Origin: Phycisphaerae bacterium
GTDB lineage: Bacteria > Planctomycetota > Phycisphaerae > Phycisphaerales > Phycisphaeraceae
Direction: 5' to 3'
Assembly (NCBI GenBank): GCA_002688155.1
Contig: NZCH01000043.1
Coordinates: 1 to 16,961, forward strand
Length of the DNA stretch: 16,961 nucleotides
Each line of letters begins with the position of its first letter. The first letter of the stretch is position 1. Below the pieces are notes generated by a model. It was not told the origin of the DNA, searched no databases, and worked only from the letters and a program-made list of their open reading frames with translations. The position numbers and the translations under genes are program-made. Positions 1 through 7,136 of this stretch are shown here, piece by piece.

Positions 1-179
1 AAAGATCGTGGCTCATCACCCGTGAGATGGCGGAGCAGACACAGGCGCCAATCCCCGAACAGAACCAGGAAAGTTGTTTCCAGGAATCAGACCACCGGCC
101 GCGGAGACATCACTGTGACGCAATGGGCTCTGGCCCGATCTCAAGCGACCGGGCTAAATCGTGCGCGTTGGAATCACAG
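1..179. other. Left-edge non-coding stretch
   Basis: This is the downstream flank of the - strand aldolase gene. No reading frame here shows a recognisable motif, and no gene clearly enters from the left edge. A small inverted repeat, GGAAA-GTTG-TTTCC, lies near 69-82, and GGGC/GCCC arms lie near 125-136. Neither is followed by a T run in the direction of the aldolase transcript, so neither can be called a terminator with confidence. Confidence 0.4.
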
Positions 180-938
180 TCATGCTCGCAATTCCGCCAG
201 TTGCGTTACCGCATCCTCATACCCGTCACTGAGCATCCGCATATCGCTGCCGAGCGTGAACAACCTGAACCCCTGCTCGGCACGTCGTCGAACCGCGTCG
301 ACATCGTGCGCGACGATCGCTGCGATTTTGCCCGCGTCAAGCGTGGCATGAAGCACCTGATCGATCGAACGTTCAAATTCAGCGGATTCTGGCGTCGCGC
401 CCATGGTCGATGCGAGGTCGCCTGCTCCAATGAACACACAATCGACGCCGTCGACGGCGGCAATGTCGCCAGCCTGCGCGACAGCGGCTGGGGTTTCAAG
501 CATCGCGACGATCAGTGCCGCATCGTTGCAAGTCGCACGATAGTCCGGGCCGCCGTGAATCGCCGCACGACACCTCGCCTGCGACCGCATGCCACGCGGC
601 GGGTACAGTGCCGCGCTCACTGCTGCACGCGCCTGGTCCGCCGTGTCAATCATCGGCAAGAGCAGCGACCGGTAGCCCATGTCCATCAGCCATTCGATGA
701 GGTGCGTTTGGGCCGCCGGTGGCCGCGCCATCGCACTACAGCCCGCCGCGTCCAATGCCCGCGCCGCATTGCGCATCGATGCCTGATCAAAGCTTCCGTG
801 CTGCCAGTCGACCACCACAAAATCGAACCCCGCGAGCGCCGCCAACTCGAGGGATTCCAGGCTGCCCAGCACCGCAAGCGCGCCGACCGCGCACTTGCCC
901 GACATCAATCTCTCGCGTAACGAGTTGGTAATAGGCAT
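180..938 (-). CDS. HpcH/HpaI family aldolase (class II pyruvate aldolase)
   Basis: The 252-residue product belongs to the HpcH/HpaI family of metal-dependent aldolases, which cleave 2-keto-3-deoxy sugar acids or 4-hydroxy-2-oxo acids to pyruvate and an aldehyde in the cytoplasm. By numbering against E. coli HpaI, the catalytic residues appear conserved. D44-W-Q-H47 matches the Asp42/His45 dyad, R72 matches Arg70, and the metal ligands E148 (in MLETPAAV) and D174 (in FIGAGDLAS) match Glu149/Asp175. YPPRGMRS at 112-119 is the usual family loop, with Ser where Gly is common. Gln46 replaces the Glu normally before the catalytic His. The ATG at 938 gives a full-length protein, preceded only by a weak purine stretch (GTGAGAA). 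The gene diverges from the groES-like gene. The family is clear; the substrate is not. A 2-keto-3-deoxy sugar acid would suit the sugar oxidoreductases nearby. Confidence 0.88.
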   Translation of the reverse strand: MPITNSLRERLMSGKCAVGALAVLGSLESLELAALAGFDFVVVDWQHGSFDQASMRNAARALDAAGCSAMARPPAAQTHLIEWLMDMGYRSLLLPMIDTADQARAAVSAALYPPRGMRSQARCRAAIHGGPDYRATCNDAALIVAMLETPAAVAQAGDIAAVDGVDCVFIGAGDLASTMGATPESAEFERSIDQVLHATLDAGKIAAIVAHDVDAVRRRAEQGFRLFTLGSDMRMLSDGYEDAVTQLAELRA

Positions 939-960
939 GGTTTCTCACTGCCGGACTTGC

Positions 961-966
961 ATTGTA
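961..966 (-). promoter_or_regulatory. Candidate -10 box (TACAAT) for the aldolase gene
   Basis: On the - strand TACAAT ends 22 bases before the aldolase ATG, which would give a leader of roughly 15 bases carrying the weak GTGAGAA element. The hexamer 17 bases upstream (CCGGCA) matches the -35 consensus at only three of six positions, so this is a tentative call. It is paired with an oppositely oriented TACAAT at 1006-1011. Confidence 0.35.
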
Positions 967-1005
967 ACGCGGCGGGCAGGCTGTGCCGGCTCGCGTCGAT
1001 GTGAC

Positions 1006-1011
1006 TACAAT
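1006..1011 (+). promoter_or_regulatory. Candidate -10 box (TACAAT) of the groES-like/aroA operon
   Basis: TACAAT lies six bases upstream of the ATG at 1018. Transcription starting about seven bases after a -10 box would begin at or next to that A, giving a leaderless mRNA. No SD-like sequence precedes the ATG, which is consistent. A good -35 hexamer is not visible at the expected distance. Confidence 0.4.
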
Positions 1012-1017
1012 ACGCTG

Positions 1018-1335
1018 ATGAGCAATATTAAAACAACCGCGAAGGCACTTGAAACCGTCGAACCGTTGGGCAAGCGTGTGCTCATCCGCAAGGATGAGGA
1101 CAAGAAGACGACCAAGACCGGCATCCACCTGCCGGACAAAATCGAAATCCCCACGCTGACTGGCCGGGTGGTTTCCGTCTCCACCGAGGTGGCGTCCGAC
1201 TTGAATTACCCGATCGAGCAGTACGACCGCGTCCTGTTCAACCCCAAAGAGGCCGTGCCCGTCGACTTTGAAGGCGACAACCGCCTGTTCGTCGTGCCGG
1301 TCGAAAACATCGTCGCCGTATTTCGCAAGGCGTGA
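1018..1335 (+). CDS. Divergent GroES-like (Cpn10 family) co-chaperonin
   Basis: This 105-residue protein has the Cpn10 layout. GKRVLIR (18-24) stands where GroES has GDRVLVK. It is followed by a mobile-loop segment TGIHLPD (34-40), a turn TGRVVSVST, and YDRVLFNPKEAVPVD where GroES has GDxVLFGKYAGTEVK. The C-terminal strand ends in FVVPVENIVAVF, like the GroES ending with 'ILA'. GroES proteins cap the GroEL ring through a hydrophobic tripeptide (Ile-Val-Leu in E. coli); here it reads I36-H37-L38. No groEL is adjacent. A longer frame starts at 895 but overlaps the aldolase gene, so the ATG at 1018 is preferred. Its stop (TGA 1333-1335) overlaps the GTG start of aroA, implying translational coupling. 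It is probably a second, divergent GroES rather than the main groESL copy. Confidence 0.8.
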   Translation: MSNIKTTAKALETVEPLGKRVLIRKDEDKKTTKTGIHLPDKIEIPTLTGRVVSVSTEVASDLNYPIEQYDRVLFNPKEAVPVDFEGDNRLFVVPVENIVAVFRKA

Positions 1336-2660
1336 CCGATTCCATACCCATTACACCGACCCGCGCCTTTCGGACGACCCTTCGCCCGCCGGGGTCGAAG
1401 AGTCTGACCAACCGCGCGCTGCTGCTGGCGGCGCTGGCGGACGGTGAGTCGGCACTGGACCATCCGCTGAACGCCGACGATACGCGGTGCATGATCGCCG
1501 CGCTGGACGCGCTGGGATTTCAACCTCGCGCACACGACGGGGGCGCCAACATCACCATCACCGGCGCTGGCGGCACGATCCCCGTACGCAGCGCCCAACT
1601 GAACCTGGGCAACGCCGGCACCGCGATGCGGCCGCTTGCGGCGGCGTGCGGCCTCGGTCACGGCGTGTACGAACTCGACGGTGTCGCGCGCATGAGACAA
1701 CGCCCGATTGGCGAACTGGTCGACCCGCTGCGCGAACTGGGTGCGAACGTTCAGTACATCAGCAAGCCGGGTTACCCGCCGATTCGCGTCTGCGGCGGTC
1801 AGTTCACCGGATCGGCGCTGCGCATGCAGCCGACACAGTCGAGCCAGTTCATCAGCGCGCTCTTGATGATCGGCCCGTGCCTGCTCGACGGGTTGACGAT
1901 CGAGTTCGACGGCCCCGTGACCAGCCGGCCGTACGTTGAAATGACCTGCGCCCTGATGCAACAGTTCGGTGCGGAGGTGTCGGTCGACGACGCGTTTACA
2001 CGCATCGTCGTCGCACCCGGCGGCTATCGCGCGATCGAATACGACGTCGAGCCGGACGCCTCGAGTGCCAGTTACTTTCTCGCCGCCGCGGCCGTCGTTT
2101 CCAACGGCGGAGCAAGCAAGTGCACGATCGACGGGCTTGGATTTCGCTCGCTGCAGGGCGACGTGTGGTTCGCCGATCGTGTGCTGCAGCCGATGGGTGC
2201 ATCGGTGCTGTACGAGCCGGACTCGGTCACCGTCATGTCACCGCCCGTTGGCGAGCGCCTCAGCGGTATTGACATCGACATGAATGAAATGCCCGATATG
2301 GCGCTGACGCTTGCCGCCGTCGCCGTGCTCGCGGACGGGCCGACGGTCATCCGCAACGTCGGCAATCTTCGCGTCAAGGAAACCGACCGGCTCGCCGCCC
2401 TGCAAACCGAATTGACCAAACTCGGCGCCGACGTGCGCATCGACCACGACAACCTGCACATCACCCCACCCCCGGGCGGCAATATCACGCCCGCCGCGAT
2501 CGACACCTACGACGACCACCGCATCGCAATGAGTTTCACCATCGTCGGCCTGGCCACGTACGGCGTCACCATCAACAACCCGCGCTGCGTGGACAAGACG
2601 TACCCCACGTTCTTCGACGATATAGCACAACTCGTCGGTACGGCCGCTCAAGACGATTGA
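1332..2660 (+). CDS. aroA: 3-phosphoshikimate 1-carboxyvinyltransferase (EPSP synthase)
   Basis: The 442-residue enzyme joins phosphoenolpyruvate and shikimate-3-phosphate in the sixth step of the shikimate pathway, in the cytoplasm. The usual motifs are present: PGSKSLTNR (20-28, with K23 and R28), LGNAGTAMRPL (92-102), QSSQF (the Ser-Ser-Gln substrate loop), D322 in EMPDMAL, KETDR (E350), YDDHRIAMSF, and K422 near the end. These line up with E. coli Lys22, Gly96, Asp313, Glu341 and Lys411. Gly96 and Pro101 are as in glyphosate-sensitive class I enzymes. Length is close to the family norm. The start is GTG at 1332 inside the GTGA overlap with the groES-like stop, so translation probably depends on re-initiation. 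The two genes form an operon, which is an uncommon partnership for aroA. Confidence 0.96.
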   Translation: MTDSIPITPTRAFRTTLRPPGSKSLTNRALLLAALADGESALDHPLNADDTRCMIAALDALGFQPRAHDGGANITITGAGGTIPVRSAQLNLGNAGTAMRPLAAACGLGHGVYELDGVARMRQRPIGELVDPLRELGANVQYISKPGYPPIRVCGGQFTGSALRMQPTQSSQFISALLMIGPCLLDGLTIEFDGPVTSRPYVEMTCALMQQFGAEVSVDDAFTRIVVAPGGYRAIEYDVEPDASSASYFLAAAAVVSNGGASKCTIDGLGFRSLQGDVWFADRVLQPMGASVLYEPDSVTVMSPPVGERLSGIDIDMNEMPDMALTLAAVAVLADGPTVIRNVGNLRVKETDRLAALQTELTKLGADVRIDHDNLHITPPPGGNITPAAIDTYDDHRIAMSFTIVGLATYGVTINNPRCVDKTYPTFFDDIAQLVGTAAQDD

Positions 2661-2726
2661 CCGGTATCATGATTCGTTGCGATACCACCTCACGCGCCGT
2701 GGGTGTGGCCGACGTGCAATCACCCC

Positions 2727-4574
2727 ATGACCAGCGCATTCTGGAAAACCACACCCGTCCTGTTTCGCTTCAAGAAGCTGCTCGCCATCGCCGCCGTGGG
2801 CGCGATCATTTCGGCAGTATCGTTCGGCGTCGGTATGGGAACCATGTCGCTGGCCGTCCAGCAGATGCTGCAGCAGCAGCGCACCGTTTACACCATCGTC
2901 CGCGACTTCGCCGCCAACGAAGACCGCTCACAGTGGGAGCGCAACGCCGCATCGTGGGCGTTGCAATACATCCCGCACGAGTCGTTCAAGGGATTTCTTC
3001 TGGTGATGAGCGTGATCGCCGCGATGACCATCATCGGCGCCGCCGGACAGTACGTCTACAAATTGACCAGCATCACCGTCGCGACGCGGGCGACGATGAT
3101 CTGGCGCGCCAAACTGTTCGATCACATGGTGCACGCGCAGCTGTCGCGGATTCTCGAGAAGGGTTACACCGACAATATTTCACGCCTGATGGTCGATACG
3201 CGTCTGCTGCTCACCGGCTACCGCGCGATCCTTTCACGCAGTGTTGAGTCTGTGCTCAAAGCCATGGCGGCCGTCGCCATCGCGTTCTATGCCAACTGGA
3301 AGGTGACGCTGGTGCTGCTGCTGGTCGGCCCAGTGATCGGCCTGCTGATGCGCAAGTTCGGCAAGCGCGTGCGCCGCGCGACGCGGCGCGAATTATCGAT
3401 GCTCGGTCAACTCAACGCCGTGATGTACGAAACCATGGGCGGTATCAGCGTGGTCAAAGTACACGGCGGGGAAAGCTACGAACGCCTGCGCTTCGCGCGC
3501 GCCAACCGGCGGATGTTTATCGAACAACTCAAAGCCCGGCAGGCACGCGCGCTGGCGAACCCCGTCATCGAACTGCTTGCGTTTCTGGCCGTCATGGCCG
3601 CAGCGATCGGCTGCGCATGGATGATCTTCTCCGGCAAGGCGCAGGTTGAAGACTTTCTGGTCGTACTGATCATGCTCGCCGCCGCTGGCGCATGCATGAG
3701 GCCGCTGACGAACCTGAGCAACCAGTTGCACGAATCAGACGCGGCCGCCGAACGCATCCTCTCGGTCGTCGACGCCGATACCGAACCAATTCGCATCCTC
3801 CCCGCATGTGATGGCCCCGTCCTGCCAAGACATCATCTCGATATTGTCTTCGAAAACGTGACGTTTACCTACGCCGACAAGGACCGTCACGCCGTCGATG
3901 ACTTGACGTTGCGCATCAACCATGGGCAGACCATCGCCATCGTCGGCGGTAACGGCGCCGGCAAGACGACGCTCGTAAGCCTGCTGCCCAGACTCTTCGC
4001 ACCGGACGCCGGTCGCATCCTCGTCGACGGCGTCGATATCGCCCAAGTGTCGCTTCGTTCGCTGCGCAAGCAGATGTCTGTCGTCACCCAGCAGAACGTG
4101 CTGTTCGAAGGAACGATCGCGCAGAACATCGAGTACGGAAAGCGGCGGGTCCCGGTCGAACGGGTCATCGCCGCGTCCAAGGCCGCATTCTGCCATGAGT
4201 TCGTGCAGACACTGCCCCAAGCGTACGACACAAAACTGGGCGAAGGCGGCACGGGCCTGTCGGGCGGGCAGCGTCAGCGTTTGTGCATCGCCCGCGCGAT
4301 CCTGCGCGACCCGGCGATCCTGATCCTCGACGAGGCGACCAGCCAGATCGACGCTGATTCGGAAAGCAAGATCAACGCCGCGCTGCGAAAGTTTCGCAAA
4401 GGTCGGACCACATTCATCGTCGCGCACCGCTTAAGCACCGTGATCGACGCCGACCAGATCGTCGTCATGGACGCCGGCCGAATCGTCGGGGCCGGCACGC
4501 ACCACGAACTGCTCGACAGCAGCGACCTTTACCGCACGCTCACACGCACCCAGCTGCAGGCGGTGGCGGTGTAA
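2727..4574 (+). CDS. MsbA-like ABC exporter (fused permease and ATPase)
   Basis: This 615-residue half-transporter has an N-terminal six-helix membrane domain and a C-terminal ATPase domain, and should act as a homodimer in the inner membrane. Hydrophobic segments lie near residues 18-44, 92-115, 172-205 (two helices), 278-302 and 308-328. The ATPase domain carries Walker A GGNGAGKT (407-414), a Q-loop in VTQQNVLFEG, the signature LSGGQ (511-515), Walker B with D535 and E536, and the switch histidine H567. It resembles MsbA/LmrA exporters of lipids or hydrophobic compounds, but the substrate cannot be read from sequence. The loop between helices 1 and 2 is long (about 50 residues, charged). 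The frame is open from 2703, but the ATG at 2727 gives a conventional N-terminus. No clear SD precedes it. It lies 66 bases after aroA on the same strand and may be cotranscribed. Confidence 0.9.
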   Translation: MTSAFWKTTPVLFRFKKLLAIAAVGAIISAVSFGVGMGTMSLAVQQMLQQQRTVYTIVRDFAANEDRSQWERNAASWALQYIPHESFKGFLLVMSVIAAMTIIGAAGQYVYKLTSITVATRATMIWRAKLFDHMVHAQLSRILEKGYTDNISRLMVDTRLLLTGYRAILSRSVESVLKAMAAVAIAFYANWKVTLVLLLVGPVIGLLMRKFGKRVRRATRRELSMLGQLNAVMYETMGGISVVKVHGGESYERLRFARANRRMFIEQLKARQARALANPVIELLAFLAVMAAAIGCAWMIFSGKAQVEDFLVVLIMLAAAGACMRPLTNLSNQLHESDAAAERILSVVDADTEPIRILPACDGPVLPRHHLDIVFENVTFTYADKDRHAVDDLTLRINHGQTIAIVGGNGAGKTTLVSLLPRLFAPDAGRILVDGVDIAQVSLRSLRKQMSVVTQQNVLFEGTIAQNIEYGKRRVPVERVIAASKAAFCHEFVQTLPQAYDTKLGEGGTGLSGGQRQRLCIARAILRDPAILILDEATSQIDADSESKINAALRKFRKGRTTFIVAHRLSTVIDADQIVVMDAGRIVGAGTHHELLDSSDLYRTLTRTQLQAVAV

Positions 4575-4625
4575 AGGTCGAGAATCCGGGGATGCAATCC
4601 GCGGGACACGGCACCAATCAAAATA

Positions 4626-6659
4626 ATGTCAACTATGCGCAAACCCGACAAACTGAACTGGGGCATACTCAGCACCGGCAAAATCACGCACCAGCTCGCC
4701 GAGGCGATCAACGAATCGGACACTGCTGAACTGTTCGCTGTCGCCAGCCGCGATATCGACACCGCCAACAAGTGGAACGGGCATTACAACGTACCGCACG
4801 TGCACGGTTCGTACGAATCCATGCTCGCCGACCCGGACGTGGATGTGATCTACAACGCCACGCCCAACCATCTGCACGCGAAGTGGACGATTCTTGCAGC
4901 CGAGGCGGGTAAGCACGTGCTGTGCGAGAAGCCGCTGGCGTCGCACGTGGGCGAAGTGATGGCCATGCTCGACGCCTGCCGGCGCAACAAGGTGTGCATG
5001 ATCGAGGCGTTCATGTGGCGTTGCCACCCCATGGCCAAGCAACTGCACGAACGGGTCAAAGACGGGACCATCGGTGACGTGGGCCTGATCGAAGCGTCGT
5101 ACGCGTTCAATTGGGGCCCATGGCAGGCGGACAACTGTCGCGCCAAAGCCGAGCAGTCCGGCGGCGGCATCATGGACGTGGGAACCTACGCCGTATGCGG
5201 CGCCCGCCTGGTTGCCGGCGCGGCACTGGGCAAAGACTTCGCCGATCCCATCGACGTCGATGGGGCCGGACACATCAACGCACAAGGTCGTGTCGACGAA
5301 TGGGCGGCCGCGACGATGCGATTTGACAACGACATCGTCGCCAACGTTTCGTGCGCGTTATCCGTGAACACGAATGCGATGATCCGCATCTGGGGTTCGG
5401 CCGGTTCGATCGAGGTACTCAACCCGTGGACTGCGGCTGGCCCGTTTACCGTGCGACTGGGTGACGACGCACCACGTGAGGAGACGATCGATGCGAAACA
5501 CTGCACCCTGTACGCGTACGAAGTCGACATGATGGCGCGCTGTGTCGCGGACGGCCGGCTTGAGGCATACTCACCCGCGATGACCTGGGCCGACAGCATC
5601 GGCCAGCAGCACGCGATCGACCGATGGCGACGCGGCGTCGGCGTTATCTTTGACGTCGAATCCGAACAGGGCATGCAACAGACGATCACCGGCCGGCCAG
5701 TGGCGCACCGAAGCGACCACCGCATGACGTACGGCCGAATCGAGGGTGTCGATAAGAACGTATCGCGCGTCGTGCTCGGTTCAACCGCTATTCGCCAAAC
5801 GCCTCCGGCCGAGGCGTTCGCCACATACGATCATTTCTTTGAATCCGGCGGCAGCGCGTTCGACACAGCGTGGTGGTACGGCACAGAAATGGAACGCGTG
5901 CTGGGCCAGTGGGTCAACGCGCGCGGCGTGCGCAAGCAGATCGTACTCGCAGGCAAGATCGCGCATGTCAAGTCAACGGACCATCCGTACGACGAGCCGG
6001 GCTGTGAGCCCGAGTCCGCCACGCGCGAGTTGCACGAATCGCTCGAACACCTGGGTACGGACTACCTCGACATCGTCCTGCTGCACCGCGACAACCCCAG
6101 GGTCCCGGCAGGTGAATGGGTTGACGTGTTCAACGAGCACCTTGGCGCCGGCCTTATCCACGCATGGGGCGGATCGAACTGGACCATCGATCGCATTGAC
6201 GAGGTCAACGCGTACGCGCGCAAACACAACAAGCGCGGCATCGCAGCGATCAGCAACCAGTTCTCGCTGATGAAATGGAACGAGCCGACATGGGCGTTGT
6301 GTGAGTCTTGCCGCGATGAGAACTGGCGGCAGTGGCTCACGTCGTCACGCATCCCGAACCTGGCGTGGTCGAGCCAGTCGGCCGGTCTGCTCGCCGGGCG
6401 GCGCGACGACCAAATGACACGCGTCTGGGACAACCCCGCCAACACCGGCCGCATCCAGCGTGCCGACGCACTGGCGAAAAAACGCGGCTGCACCGTGAAC
6501 AACATCGCCCTGGCGTTCGTGCTCCGCCAGCCGTTCGAGTCGTATGCCGTCATCGGACCGGAAAATATTGAACAAGTGCGCACGTCCCTCGATGCGCTTG
6601 ACGTGACGCTGACGCCCGACGAACTGCAGCAGTTGGATGTCGGCGACAGCGCATCGTGA
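4626..6659 (+). CDS. Gfo/Idh/MocA oxidoreductase-aldo/keto reductase fusion
   Basis: This 677-residue protein joins two complete NAD(P)-dependent oxidoreductases. Residues 1-130 are a Rossmann domain with the nucleotide loop WGILSTGKI and the E101-K102-P103 motif. Residues 140-350 are the Gfo/Idh/MocA C-terminal domain, with GGGIMDVGTY as in the dihydrodiol/xylose dehydrogenase branch. From about residue 367 a TIM-barrel aldo/keto reductase follows with an apparently intact tetrad: D413 and Y418 (FDTAWWYG), K444 (VLAGK) and H487 (VLLHRD). The frame is uninterrupted, so this is a real fusion unless translation also starts at M367, which has no SD. A plausible role is two-step redox conversion of a sugar, such as coupled oxidation and reduction at different carbons; this is inference. 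The gene follows the ABC transporter by 51 bases, and its start at 4626 lacks an SD. A bidirectional terminator lies downstream. Confidence 0.9.
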   Translation: MSTMRKPDKLNWGILSTGKITHQLAEAINESDTAELFAVASRDIDTANKWNGHYNVPHVHGSYESMLADPDVDVIYNATPNHLHAKWTILAAEAGKHVLCEKPLASHVGEVMAMLDACRRNKVCMIEAFMWRCHPMAKQLHERVKDGTIGDVGLIEASYAFNWGPWQADNCRAKAEQSGGGIMDVGTYAVCGARLVAGAALGKDFADPIDVDGAGHINAQGRVDEWAAATMRFDNDIVANVSCALSVNTNAMIRIWGSAGSIEVLNPWTAAGPFTVRLGDDAPREETIDAKHCTLYAYEVDMMARCVADGRLEAYSPAMTWADSIGQQHAIDRWRRGVGVIFDVESEQGMQQTITGRPVAHRSDHRMTYGRIEGVDKNVSRVVLGSTAIRQTPPAEAFATYDHFFESGGSAFDTAWWYGTEMERVLGQWVNARGVRKQIVLAGKIAHVKSTDHPYDEPGCEPESATRELHESLEHLGTDYLDIVLLHRDNPRVPAGEWVDVFNEHLGAGLIHAWGGSNWTIDRIDEVNAYARKHNKRGIAAISNQFSLMKWNEPTWALCESCRDENWRQWLTSSRIPNLAWSSQSAGLLAGRRDDQMTRVWDNPANTGRIQRADALAKKRGCTVNNIALAFVLRQPFESYAVIGPENIEQVRTSLDALDVTLTPDELQQLDVGDSAS

Positions 6660-6739
6660 AATGAAAAGCAGCGCCCCGGCTCAAAGAGTCACGTTGATTC
6701 GCGCTGACGCACGAGCACAGCGCGATCAGAAGAAAAAAG

Positions 6740-6771
6740 AAAACAGCACCGGCGTTTGCCGGCGCCGTTTT
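6740..6771. terminator. Bidirectional intrinsic terminator
   Basis: A 14-base-pair stem (arms 6740-6753 and 6758-6771, two G-U pairs per strand reading) closes a four-base loop. The arms end in AAAA and TTTT. On the - strand the stem runs into a pyrimidine tail (TTTTCTTTTTTCTTC), ideal for ending the tRNA-Glu transcript. On the + strand TTTTCTT follows, serving the fusion gene. Confidence 0.9.
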
Positions 6772-6778
6772 CTTGCAA

Positions 6779-6853
6779 CGACCCCAACGGGATTCGAACC
6801 CGTGTTTTCAGGATGAAAACCTGATGTCCTAGACCTGACTAGACGATGGGGTC
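6779..6853 (-). tRNA. tRNA-Glu (UUC anticodon)
   Basis: The - strand folds into a full 75-base cloverleaf. The acceptor arms are 6847-6853 and 6780-6786 (GACCCCA/TGGGGTC), with discriminator G at 6779. The anticodon stem is TCAGG/CCTGA with loop TTTTCAT and anticodon TTC at 6817-6815. The variable loop is AAAC, and the T arm is ACGGG-TTCGAAT-CCCGT. CCA is not encoded. The D loop is on the long side. The gene stands alone and ends at the strong hairpin 6740-6771. Confidence 0.97.
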
Positions 6854-6894
6854 AGTTGCGACGGGCCGGGCCCGGTTCCAGGACATCGGGGTCA

Positions 6895-6900
6895 ATTGTA
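6895..6900 (-). promoter_or_regulatory. Candidate -10 box (TACAAT) for tRNA-Glu
   Basis: TACAAT on the - strand would start transcription near 6888, about 35 bases before the mature tRNA 5' end. The -35 position (TGGCCC, 17-base spacer) is poor, at three of six matches. It is the same hexamer as the two -10 candidates between the aldolase and the groES-like gene. Confidence 0.3.
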
Positions 6901-7111
6901 GGCCTTTGGGCGCAGCTGGGCCAGCGGGCACGCGCACGACGATCGTCATAATCCGCACAACCGGCGCAACCTGTACGTTTGGCACAATCCGACACCATCG
7001 GATAAAGGGCCGGCGCATTAAGGCCGACATGCACCTATATAAGCCTACCCGGCGATCGGTATACGCCGCTGGTGCGCTGCCCGCTTACCGGACCGCGCAA
7101 GCCCAACACCC

Positions 7112-7133
7112 GGAACCCGTACCCGACACCCGG
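7112..7133. repeat. Intergenic ACCCGACACCCGG-type repeat, copy 1
   Basis: This 22-base tract ends three bases before the gspA ATG, where an SD would normally be. It shares GGAACCCG and ACCCGACACCCGG with the copy at 10484-10506. Both copies lie just upstream of + strand genes in the same orientation. Confidence 0.5.
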
Positions 7134-7136
7134 CCT

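Noticed and set aside
27..920. 297-codon + strand frame opposite the aldolase gene
   Set aside because: It is antisense to a gene with conserved catalytic residues, and its Arg/His-rich product shows no domain; a typical shadow in GC-rich DNA.
1206..1961. 251-codon - strand frame inside aroA
   Set aside because: It lies opposite the conserved EPSP synthase motifs and encodes a low-complexity Arg/Ala-rich product.
3735..4427. 230-codon - strand frame opposite the ABC ATPase domain
   Set aside because: It is antisense to Walker and signature motifs, with no motif of its own.
4575..4625. Possible terminator between the ABC transporter and the fusion gene
   Set aside because: Only a four-base GGAT/ATCC pairing was seen and no T run follows, so read-through into the fusion gene is more likely.
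6779..6853. tRNA-Glu as an integration site for a mobile element
   Set aside because: No integrase gene and no direct repeat of the tRNA 3' end was noticed in the window.
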